Shown here: piece after piece, positions 57,258-64,000 of the stretch
Layout: the number at the start of each line of letters is the position of its first letter
Position numbering within the stretch: position 1 is the first letter of the stretch
Position numbers and translations under genes: made by a program
Origin: Bacteriovorax stolpii
GTDB lineage: Bacteria; Bdellovibrionota; Bacteriovoracia; Bacteriovoracales; Bacteriovoracaceae
Reading direction: 5' to 3'
NCBI GenBank assembly: GCA_945883845.1
Contig: CAMCYI010000006.1
Coordinates: forward strand, 100,292 to 164,291
Length of the DNA: 64,000 bases
The notes under the pieces: generated by a model
The model's input: only the letters and a program-made list of their open reading frames with translations
The model's database searches: none
What the model was told of the DNA's origin: nothing

Positions 57258-58034
57258 ATGATTTCACTCATCAGACTATATCCTTACACGATCCTGCTCA
57301 TCATCCTCGGATGTGCTCAGGTGAGTCACAAAGTTGCTCACGCGGAAGCCAATGAGCTTATTGTCACTCGTGCAAACTACGAATTGAGTTATAACGAAGA
57401 GCACGAACAGGCGAACTGGGTTTATTACACGCTCGAAACAAAACAGCTTAAAAATTGCGTCAAAAGAGATGATAGTTTTAAACCAGATCCGATGGTGGTC
57501 ACTGGTTCAGCTGATCTCGAAGACTACAGAGCAACCGGATACGATCGCGGCCACCTTCTTCCCGCTGGCGACATGAAATTTGAAAAACAGGCGATGAAAG
57601 ATACTTTCTACCTCAGCAACATCTCTCCACAGCCTCCAGCATTTAATCGAGGCCTTTGGGCCAATCTCGAAAATCTTGTACGCGCCTGGGCCCTAAGATA
57701 TTCAAAGGTGTGGATAGTAACAGGACCCATTCTTCATAAAGGCCTTTCCAAAATCGGTCGCGTAAATGATGTTTCTGTTCCTGAAGAATTCTACAAAGTG
57801 ATCATCCGTAAAGAAGGCAGCAAGTATAAAGGAATCGGCTTTATCATGCAGACGAGTCTTCCTCATAACTTTCTTGCTGGTTACGCCGTCGACATCAATA
57901 CTGTTGAAAAACTTTCTGGAATTGATTTCTTTCCCTTCCTCAACGGTAAAGATGAGAAAGATGCTGAATCTGTTTTAGATTTTCCAGGATGGGACTTTAA
58001 GGCTGGATTTGAATATCTTCCGTGTTCAATTTAG
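57258..58034 (+). CDS. DNA/RNA non-specific endonuclease (DRGH family), putative lipoprotein
   Basis: A 258-aa nuclease of the NUC1/Serratia family. The catalytic motif is ATGYDRGHLLPAGDM (His general base in DRGH) near residue 95, with the Mg-ligand Asn in SNISPQPPAFNRGLWANLE. VWIVTGPILHKG is also typical. The N-terminus LLIILGCAQVS has a lipobox-like Cys at about residue 19, so it may be a lipoprotein. It cleaves DNA and RNA outside the cytoplasm; useful for digesting foreign or prey nucleic acid. The last 38 bp overlap the convergent kinase gene. Confidence 0.92.
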   Translation: MISLIRLYPYTILLIILGCAQVSHKVAHAEANELIVTRANYELSYNEEHEQANWVYYTLETKQLKNCVKRDDSFKPDPMVVTGSADLEDYRATGYDRGHLLPAGDMKFEKQAMKDTFYLSNISPQPPAFNRGLWANLENLVRAWALRYSKVWIVTGPILHKGLSKIGRVNDVSVPEEFYKVIIRKEGSKYKGIGFIMQTSLPHNFLAGYAVDINTVEKLSGIDFFPFLNGKDEKDAESVLDFPGWDFKAGFEYLPCSI

Positions 58035-60057
58035 GTAGTTCGATTACAAACGTCGTATTCGGCGCTTCTTCCTGATAATACAATTTCCCCATGTGACTTT
58101 CCACGATCCCTCTTGAAATACTCAAACCAAGTCCTGTACCAACGCCTACCTCTTTCGTTGTAAAGAATGGCTGGAAGAGTTTTCTTCTGACTGCAGGAGA
58201 AATCCCAGGGCCACAATCACTGATCGTAATTTTATATTTTTCCTGATCTTCTTCTGTCTTGATCTTAATCCATGGATGCTCAAAGCTCATTGTTGCCTGA
58301 TAAGAGTTATTAATCAAATTCAGGAGAACCTGTGAAATCTCAACCGGACGGCAGCTGACAAAAGCATCGTGATCGAGAAACTGCACTTCCATTGATGTGC
58401 CGTTGTTATTAATCTTCTCCTGACAGATATCGAGAGTCTCTTCAACAATCTTTCTGATGGAGTATTTAATTTTCTCATCTGCCGACGTTTCACGGGAGAA
58501 CCTTCTCATTCCGTTTACGATGCGTGAGATACGACCAACAGTTTGATCCATCTTATCGATGTACTGAATCAGAAGCTCAGCACTAAGGGACTGACGGCCC
58601 GAGTGACGACGAAGGAGATCAATGTATCCTTTAATAATGGAGAGAGGGTTATTGATCTCGTGTGCAATACCTCCGGCCATTTCCCCGAGAGCAGAAAGTT
58701 TCGAGGCCTGAGTCAGGCGCATCTCTGCTTCTTTTCTCGGAGTGATGTTTTCTGCCATGATGACGATGCCACCAATTTTCTGATTGGAGTCTTTCCATGG
58801 CTGAATAACCCAGCGGAGCCACATTTCCTGACCGGGAGACAATTCAATGAGAGTTTCATCACGAGAAATGGTCTTCCCTCTCAGGGCCTCATCCATGTCA
58901 GAGATCCATTCGTTACGAAAAAGTTCGCGGGCATTCTGGCCTTCAGCGTTGGCAGAAAACATACGCCATTGTTCAGACCATCTTGTACTTGTGGCGAGAT
59001 AGTTAAAGTTCTTATCAAGCATCGCTACAGGTGTGGGGAGTGACTGAATCATTGTCTTCAGCTGTTGCTCAGAAATAATGAGACTCTCTTCCCACTTGAT
59101 CATCGCGGTTATGTTCACATTCACACCTGTAAATGTAATCGGTTTCCCTTCATTGTTTCTGTAGATAATACAACCGCGATCAAGACACCATTGGACTTCA
59201 CCGGTTTTCGTTAACATGCGAAAACGACATTCGTAAAAAAGAGTTTCACCACGAAGATGGCGATCGAGTTCATCGAATACACGGCTGATATCATCCGGAT
59301 GCAGACGGCCCTTGAATGTATCCAGGTTCTGTGGAAGCTCATTGTATTCGTAGCCAAGCTTGGTATACCAGGTTTTGTTCAATGAAAGTTTATTTGTACG
59401 AATATCCCAGTCCCACTTACCCACGTGAGCTGACTCGAGAGCAAGATCGAGGGAGAGCTTAGCTTCATTGAGATCATCGAGCTTTCTCTTCAGATCGTTT
59501 TCAAGATAATTAATACGGTGGCGAAGTTCTTTTTCATAGGTATGACGTTTTTCAGATTCAATGAGGCGACCAATGAGATCGGCACAGTTCGCAGCGAAAG
59601 TCCTGTCGGCCATATCCCAATCGCGTGGCTTCTTTGTCTGCTCACAACACAAGATTCCCATCAATTCGCCATCCGAGTAGATCATCGTATCAATGAGTGC
59701 CTGGATATCGAGAGGCTTCATGTAACTGTTAATGAATTCAGAAGTTGCCTTGCTGGCAAATGTATTGCTCACACAGAGCACGCGCTCTTCTTCGAGGGCC
59801 TTATAATATTTCGGATAATCGAGTTTTTTAATGATCATGCCGTGAGAATTTTCTTCACCTTTTCGGTAAGTCATCTCTTCGTACATGGCTTCCTGATCAA
59901 GCGTAAAAAACCACACACCAACGCGCTCAAGTTCCATGGTCTCAGCAATTTTCTCGGCGATTATTTTCAACGCCTGAAATCTGCTGGAACGGTGAATCTC
60001 TGTGTTCCTTGCGAACCAGCTTTGTGCAATATGATAACGTTCGAGTTTTTCGGTCAT
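57997..60057 (-). CDS. Soluble GAF-PAS-PAS sensor histidine kinase
   Basis: A 686-aa protein with no transmembrane helix. A GAF domain (about 20-165; MELERVGVWFFTLDQEAMYE, LIDTMIYSDGELMGILCCEQ) is followed by a coiled linker, PAS-PAC 1 (about 205-320; WDWDIRTNKLSLNKTWYTKL) and PAS 2 (about 335-445). The HisKA box is ALGEMAGGIAHEINNPLSII with His about 464. ATP-binding motifs are NLINNSYQA, ISDCGPGISP and GTGLGLSISRGI. It senses an internal signal. No response-regulator gene is adjacent, so it is an orphan kinase. Confidence 0.92.
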   Translation of the reverse strand: MTEKLERYHIAQSWFARNTEIHRSSRFQALKIIAEKIAETMELERVGVWFFTLDQEAMYEEMTYRKGEENSHGMIIKKLDYPKYYKALEEERVLCVSNTFASKATSEFINSYMKPLDIQALIDTMIYSDGELMGILCCEQTKKPRDWDMADRTFAANCADLIGRLIESEKRHTYEKELRHRINYLENDLKRKLDDLNEAKLSLDLALESAHVGKWDWDIRTNKLSLNKTWYTKLGYEYNELPQNLDTFKGRLHPDDISRVFDELDRHLRGETLFYECRFRMLTKTGEVQWCLDRGCIIYRNNEGKPITFTGVNVNITAMIKWEESLIISEQQLKTMIQSLPTPVAMLDKNFNYLATSTRWSEQWRMFSANAEGQNARELFRNEWISDMDEALRGKTISRDETLIELSPGQEMWLRWVIQPWKDSNQKIGGIVIMAENITPRKEAEMRLTQASKLSALGEMAGGIAHEINNPLSIIKGYIDLLRRHSGRQSLSAELLIQYIDKMDQTVGRISRIVNGMRRFSRETSADEKIKYSIRKIVEETLDICQEKINNNGTSMEVQFLDHDAFVSCRPVEISQVLLNLINNSYQATMSFEHPWIKIKTEEDQEKYKITISDCGPGISPAVRRKLFQPFFTTKEVGVGTGLGLSISRGIVESHMGKLYYQEEAPNTTFVIELPKLNTEDIQIQP

Positions 60058-60148
60058 GAAGAACTATCCTCTGAGTCCGAAATTCTAACTTCGTTGAGTT
60101 ATCCTCGTAAACTAAATAAAATTAAAGGAAAACGCCCGAAGAACCCAA

Positions 60149-62176
60149 TTAATGAAGGCCGGCCCTGCGAAGAAGTGCTCCCACGTCTGGTTCCTGTCCG
60201 CGAAACCGCTTGTAGAGCTCCATCGGGTGCTCAGTGCCACCTTTTTCAAGGATGTTTTCACGGAATTTACGTGCAACATCACGATTAAAAATCCCCGAAC
60301 TCTGGAAGAATTCGAAGGCGTCCGCATCAAGAACTTCCGCCCATTTGTAGGAGTAATATCCTGCAGAGTACCCCCCCGCAAAAATATGTGAAAACGAAGT
60401 CGAAATGCTCGTACCGGGAAGCTTCGGTAAAAGCGATGTACGATCAATCAATTTTGATTCAAAGGCAGCAACATCTGTGACCGTTTTTGGATCAACAGAA
60501 TGATACCCCATATCCAGGAATGCAAACGACAGCTGGCGTGTTGTTCCCAGGCCTTCAAGGAATTTACCACTCGCTTTAATTTTCTGAACGAGATCAGCGG
60601 AAATTTTCTCACCGGTTTCGTAATGGACAGCGAAGAGATCAAGGCAGTCTTTTTCAAGTACCCAGTTCTCCATAATTTGTGATGGAAGTTCAACGAAGTC
60701 CCAATACACATTTGTTCCTGACAGATCACGGTACTTCACGTTCGACAGGAGCCCGTGAAGAGCATGGCCGAACTCATGATAAAGAGTCAGCACTTCATCA
60801 AGTGTGAGAAGTGAAGGTTTTGTTTTTGTCGGCTTCGTGAAATTACAAACGATCATGATATGCGGACGCTCAATCTCACCGTTATGCATTCCCTGCTCGC
60901 GGATCCCTGACATCCAGGCACCCGGACGCTTCGTAGGCCTCGGGAAGAAATCAGTATAGAAAAGACCAACGAACTTTTTGCTTTCATCAAAAACTTCAAA
61001 TGTTCGAACGTCTTCGTGATACTTCGGAATATTGAAAGCTTCTTTGAACTCAAGACCGTAGAGAAGGCCTGCGACTTTGAAAACTCCATCAACAACGTTC
61101 TCAAGCTTGAAATATGGCCGCAACATCTCATCATCCATTGAAAGCTCACGCTTCTTCAGGATTTCAGAATAGTATGCAGAATCATAAGACTGAAAATCTG
61201 TAATCCCATCAAGCTCTTTGGCGAGATTCCTCAGGCGATCAAGATCTTTCAGCGCATGAGGCTTAGCTTTCGTCAGTAATTCTTCGAGGAAATCCATGAC
61301 TTTTTTAGGAGACATGGCCATACGTTCTTCGAGAACGTAATCAGCGTGAGTATTAAAGCCAAGAATTTTTGCACGGTCTGTACGAAGCTGCAGGATCTCC
61401 TTGAGAGTTTCCTGATTATCGTAAGCACTGTTGAAAGTTTTTGAACCATTGGCGAGGGCCATCGTTTTTCTGAGATCGCGATTCTTCGCGTAGGTCATGA
61501 ACGGAAGCCATGAAGGAGCATCAAGGCCGAAACACCAACTTCCCTTCTTACCTTTTTTCTCAGCGGACTCCGCAGCAGCTTCAACTACGGCTTCCGGCAA
61601 TCCAGCGAGATCTTCTTTCTTTGTCACTTCAAGAACGTATTCATTCGTTGCTTTCAATACATTCTGAGAGAACGTAAGAGTCAGCTTCGACATTTTCTCA
61701 TCAATGACACGGACAGCGTCTTTTTCGCTCTCTGAAAGCAAAGCTCCGTTGCGAACAAATCCTTTATAGTTTTGCTCGATGATCTTAATTTCTTCAGTGT
61801 CGAGCTTTCCATCGAGACGAGAATCGTAGCAAGTCTTGATCTTGGCGAAGATCACAGGATCTAAAGCAATGTCATTTCCAAACTTCGTAAGAATCTCGGA
61901 GATCTCTGCTGAGATTTTCTCAAGCTCTTCAGAGCATTCAGCAGAATGAAGATTGAAGAAAATTCCGGCGATGTAATCTACCGGATGAGTGATCTCACCT
62001 TTTTCCACCATGACGTGATGAAAATCGGTATTAGGTTTCTTCTTAAATTCTTCCAGTTGAGTTTTGGCTGTTTCAATCGCAGCTTTCAGGGCCGGAAGAA
62101 AATGTTCCGGCTTCACCTGGTCAAAAGGATAAGCACCATGAGGTGCAGTTGGAGTCTGGAGCAAAGGATTGTTCAT
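60149..62176 (-). CDS. M3 family metallopeptidase (Dcp/oligopeptidase A-like)
   Basis: A roughly 675-aa zinc peptidase. The zinc motif is LYHEFGHALHGLLSN and the third-ligand region NVYWDFVELPSQIMENWVLE; GTNVYWDFVELPSQ is typical of the Dcp branch. The start MNNPLLQTPTAPHGAYPFDQ is the family N-terminus, with AGAGG just before ATG 62176; the frame extends to 62233 but overlaps the upstream stop. There is no signal peptide, so it likely digests peptides in the cytoplasm after import. Third gene of the DtxR-NTT-like-M3 operon. Confidence 0.92.
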   Translation of the reverse strand: MNNPLLQTPTAPHGAYPFDQVKPEHFLPALKAAIETAKTQLEEFKKKPNTDFHHVMVEKGEITHPVDYIAGIFFNLHSAECSEELEKISAEISEILTKFGNDIALDPVIFAKIKTCYDSRLDGKLDTEEIKIIEQNYKGFVRNGALLSESEKDAVRVIDEKMSKLTLTFSQNVLKATNEYVLEVTKKEDLAGLPEAVVEAAAESAEKKGKKGSWCFGLDAPSWLPFMTYAKNRDLRKTMALANGSKTFNSAYDNQETLKEILQLRTDRAKILGFNTHADYVLEERMAMSPKKVMDFLEELLTKAKPHALKDLDRLRNLAKELDGITDFQSYDSAYYSEILKKRELSMDDEMLRPYFKLENVVDGVFKVAGLLYGLEFKEAFNIPKYHEDVRTFEVFDESKKFVGLFYTDFFPRPTKRPGAWMSGIREQGMHNGEIERPHIMIVCNFTKPTKTKPSLLTLDEVLTLYHEFGHALHGLLSNVKYRDLSGTNVYWDFVELPSQIMENWVLEKDCLDLFAVHYETGEKISADLVQKIKASGKFLEGLGTTRQLSFAFLDMGYHSVDPKTVTDVAAFESKLIDRTSLLPKLPGTSISTSFSHIFAGGYSAGYYSYKWAEVLDADAFEFFQSSGIFNRDVARKFRENILEKGGTEHPMELYKRFRGQEPDVGALLRRAGLH

Positions 62177-62184
62177 AGTGCCTC

Positions 62185-63408
62185 TTACAGAAATCGTTGC
62201 AGACGGAATAATCTGATTACCATCACCATCCACACTAGAAGGAGAGCAATCATCATTCCATTAAGGATGAAGGAGGTCTGAAGATAAATCAAGACGGCGG
62301 CCACCAGAGCTTTCGCTGAACGATAGACGAGCATATCAGTTAGATATTTAGCACCGTATTTTTGCTCACTGTGCAGCGGCTGATAGAGCAATTCCTTACC
62401 GGCGCTAAACAAAGAATAGTCTGATGCTTTAACGTAAATATAAACACTGGCCACCGAATATAGGGCCACGCCTGCAGCGGCCGACTCTCCGGAAATCATC
62501 ATGATCAGGACACTGACAAGATAGGATGCCGGAATAAACAAATGATAATTTCTTTCAGAAACACGAGGTAACAGGAAAGGTAGGATAATCACCTGCAGGA
62601 AGAATGTGATGAGGTTAGTCCATGTATATATGCTTCCAAGGTACCCTGTGCGGGTTGCCGTATCAGGAATCGCAGCTTCGAACGCGAGATTGAATTTGAA
62701 ATCGAGAATGTTGATCATGAATTGAGTCAGCGCCACGATGGCGGCGATACAAAATACATACTTTCTGATCGATGGAGTATTGAGACTTCCCAGAGGAGAT
62801 TTTTTTTCTGAAGCTTCTTTTATGCGGGCCGGAGTCGAGAGAAAGAAGATGGCAGGCATGACAACAAAGACCAGCCCTACCCAAAGTACAGACATGAATC
62901 CTGCGCTGGCACTCAGAGAGCTTGTGAGTAGACCTCCCAGAATTCCACCGATACTTCCGGCCGCACCCACGGGTCCCACCAATCTTTTAAAATCTTCCCG
63001 GGAGAAAGTGACATTCGCATAAGCAAGCAGGAGGTGGACCTGAATGACTATGTAGATCTCTTTCCAGATAAAACTTAAATACGAAATTTCTTTCAATCCC
63101 GACTGAAAAACGATTCCGGATATCAAAAAAATCATTGCAGAAAATATCGAAGTCCAGAGGAAGACTTTTTGAACCGGATGATTTTTCTGGAGATGGTTAC
63201 AGGTAAAAATTGAAATCGAGAGAAAAATGACAGACCAGAAAAGTGCAGCCGGTGAAGACTTTGCTCCGAAAGCCTCAAAAAAAAGTGTCGTCGATACTGC
63301 TCGTACCATGGAGTAATTGAACAGCACCATGAAATAGGCTACGAGAAAGAACCAGAGATTTTTCTTAAATGCTTGATCGCGATTCTTGAAGACTTCGAAA
63401 AATTTCAT
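62185..63408 (-). CDS. NTT/Npt1-like nucleotide transporter (MFS-related)
   Basis: A 407-aa polytopic protein with about 11-12 helices. The C-terminal segment ASDYSLFSAGKELLYQPLHS, then QKYGAKYLTDMLVYRSAKAL, closely follows the NTT family pattern (YSLFDPTKEMAYIPLD...KGKAAIDVVGSRLGKS). It also has DFKFNLAFEAAIPDTA, an NTT-type loop. Such carriers exchange ATP/ADP or take up nucleotides, mostly in intracellular bacteria and organelles; MFS relatives with other roles also exist. The key NTT charged residues should be checked. Its start overlaps the DtxR-family gene by 4 bases. Confidence 0.75.
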   Translation of the reverse strand: MKFFEVFKNRDQAFKKNLWFFLVAYFMVLFNYSMVRAVSTTLFFEAFGAKSSPAALFWSVIFLSISIFTCNHLQKNHPVQKVFLWTSIFSAMIFLISGIVFQSGLKEISYLSFIWKEIYIVIQVHLLLAYANVTFSREDFKRLVGPVGAAGSIGGILGGLLTSSLSASAGFMSVLWVGLVFVVMPAIFFLSTPARIKEASEKKSPLGSLNTPSIRKYVFCIAAIVALTQFMINILDFKFNLAFEAAIPDTATRTGYLGSIYTWTNLITFFLQVIILPFLLPRVSERNYHLFIPASYLVSVLIMMISGESAAAGVALYSVASVYIYVKASDYSLFSAGKELLYQPLHSEQKYGAKYLTDMLVYRSAKALVAAVLIYLQTSFILNGMMIALLLVWMVMVIRLFRLQRFL

Positions 63409-63926
63409 TCAGATTTGAGGTAAGAATCACCTTTCTGAATTTCTTCGAAGTCATGCTGATGTTCGAACTGAGTGAAATCGAAAGAAGTTGAGAATTGTGA
63501 TGTTTTCACTTTATCGCTGCAGAGAACTTTCATGAAATTGAAAAATCTCTCGCGCGTTTCTGAACTCATCAAATGTTCCATCAGGCATGAATCCTTATGG
63601 GCCACTTCTTCGTTTACGCCGATGATGTCTTTGAGGAAATAAAACAACAATGTACGGGATGATAAAATTCCGTGAACTGCTTCGTGACCAGAATGGGAAA
63701 GAGAGAGAAATTTGCTCTCGTCTTCGATGACGAGTTCACGTTTTTTTAGATTTGTGAGCGCAGTTGAAACTGAACCTTTTGTGAGACCCATTTCGTGAGC
63801 AATATCCGTCACACGTGCATAGCCCTTAGCTTCTTTAAGCTTATGAATGGCGAGGAGATAATGAACCATCGAATGAGTGAGATCATTATCGTGAGTGTGC
63901 TGGACGCTGAGCTTTTTTTCTAACAT
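63405..63926 (-). CDS. DtxR/MntR-family metal-dependent transcription regulator
   Basis: A 173-aa regulator. The winged helix-turn-helix spans residues about 20-80: HSMVHYLLAIHKLKEAKGYA, RVTDIAHEMGLTKGSVSTAL and LVIEDESKFLSLSHSGHEAV. The dimer/metal domain follows (VNEEVAHKDSCLMEHLMSSE), with His and Glu residues in the DtxR arrangement; there is no SH3-like third domain, as in MntR-type proteins. It probably senses Mn/Fe and controls the downstream transporter and peptidase, and perhaps itself through the palindrome at 63932-63944. Confidence 0.87.
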   Translation of the reverse strand: MLEKKLSVQHTHDNDLTHSMVHYLLAIHKLKEAKGYARVTDIAHEMGLTKGSVSTALTNLKKRELVIEDESKFLSLSHSGHEAVHGILSSRTLLFYFLKDIIGVNEEVAHKDSCLMEHLMSSETRERFFNFMKVLCSDKVKTSQFSTSFDFTQFEHQHDFEEIQKGDSYLKSE

Positions 63927-63931
63927 GCCCT

Positions 63932-63944
63932 ATAAGTTACTTAT
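63932..63944. promoter_or_regulatory. Palindrome just upstream of the DtxR-family gene
   Basis: ATAAGTTACTTAT is a perfect 6-1-6 inverted repeat, 6 bp upstream of the ATG, with TTGACG (minus strand, 63963-63958) as a possible -35 element above it. It is well placed as an operator for autoregulation. No second copy was seen upstream of feoA. Confidence 0.45.
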
Positions 63945-64000
63945 CCCCCCTATGAACCGTCAAACGATAAATATTTGTTGCTATCCCTCTGTGAAACCCG

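Overview
The window looks like chromosomal DNA of a predatory Bdellovibrionota-type bacterium (Bacteriovorax/Peredibacter-like). This is an inference from gene content: many secreted hydrolases and lipoproteins, two oligopeptide-transport binding proteins, an NTT-like nucleotide transporter homologue, several HD-GYP/PP2C-type signalling proteins (some degenerate), a Suv3-type helicase, and many family-less secreted proteins. There are no phage, transposon or CRISPR signatures. The base composition and coding style look uniform.

Layout. 1-4.3 kb (minus): the start of an aldehyde dehydrogenase, a peptide-binding protein, an FAD amine/amino-acid oxidase, a secreted protein and a small protein. 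4.4-8.5 kb (plus): a MBOAT acyltransferase, greB, a secreted protein, a radical SAM/SPASM protein, lexA, a 65-aa protein and a 29-codon membrane mini-protein. 8.5-11 kb: an RNA-rich stretch with a candidate structured RNA, two secreted proteins, a DUF5522 protein with a symmetric divergent promoter, and two tandem sigma-54 promoters that each drive a ~165-nt non-coding RNA of matching architecture. 11-19.6 kb: GNAT, thioredoxin, rapA, a TlpA-like protein, DUF486, dksA-like, YciO/Sua5-like and NDH-2 genes. 19.6-22.5 kb: a secreted anthrax-lethal-factor-like metallopeptidase with a repeat tail, a decayed hydrolase pseudogene and tRNA-Leu(UAG). 22.5-26 kb (minus): a degenerate HD-GYP-like protein coupled to a long coiled-coil protein.

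26-35.5 kb: a sodium:solute symporter, a complete oligopeptide ABC transporter operon (binding protein, two permeases, fused double ATPase), then a TPR lipoprotein and a LolB-like lipoprotein whose start codon lies inside a terminator hairpin. 35.9-41.3 kb (plus): a tightly packed run of PhaR-like regulator, outer-membrane barrel, two ArsA/Get3-like ATPases, glutamate-cysteine ligase and a cystathionine lyase/synthase, suggesting a link to thiol supply. 41.3-45.3 kb: a secreted protein, a degenerate SpoIIE-type phosphatase, an HD-GYP phosphodiesterase and a Thr-rich membrane protein. 45.3-51.9 kb: a class II aldolase, an operon of Suv3-like helicase, DUF455 ferritin-like and ATP-grasp-like genes, and an M28 aminopeptidase. 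52-64 kb: nitronate monooxygenase-like, DUF4442, feoAB, a 5'-nucleotidase, a DRGH nuclease, a soluble PAS/GAF histidine kinase, an M3 peptidase, the NTT-like transporter and a DtxR-family regulator.

Together the catabolic genes (nuclease, 5'-nucleotidase, peptidases, peptide and nucleotide transporters) fit a lifestyle of digesting macromolecules from other cells. The most notable unexplained structures are the paired sigma-54 RNAs at 10.5-11.0 kb and the lexA-linked mini-protein/structured-RNA locus at 8.3-8.6 kb.
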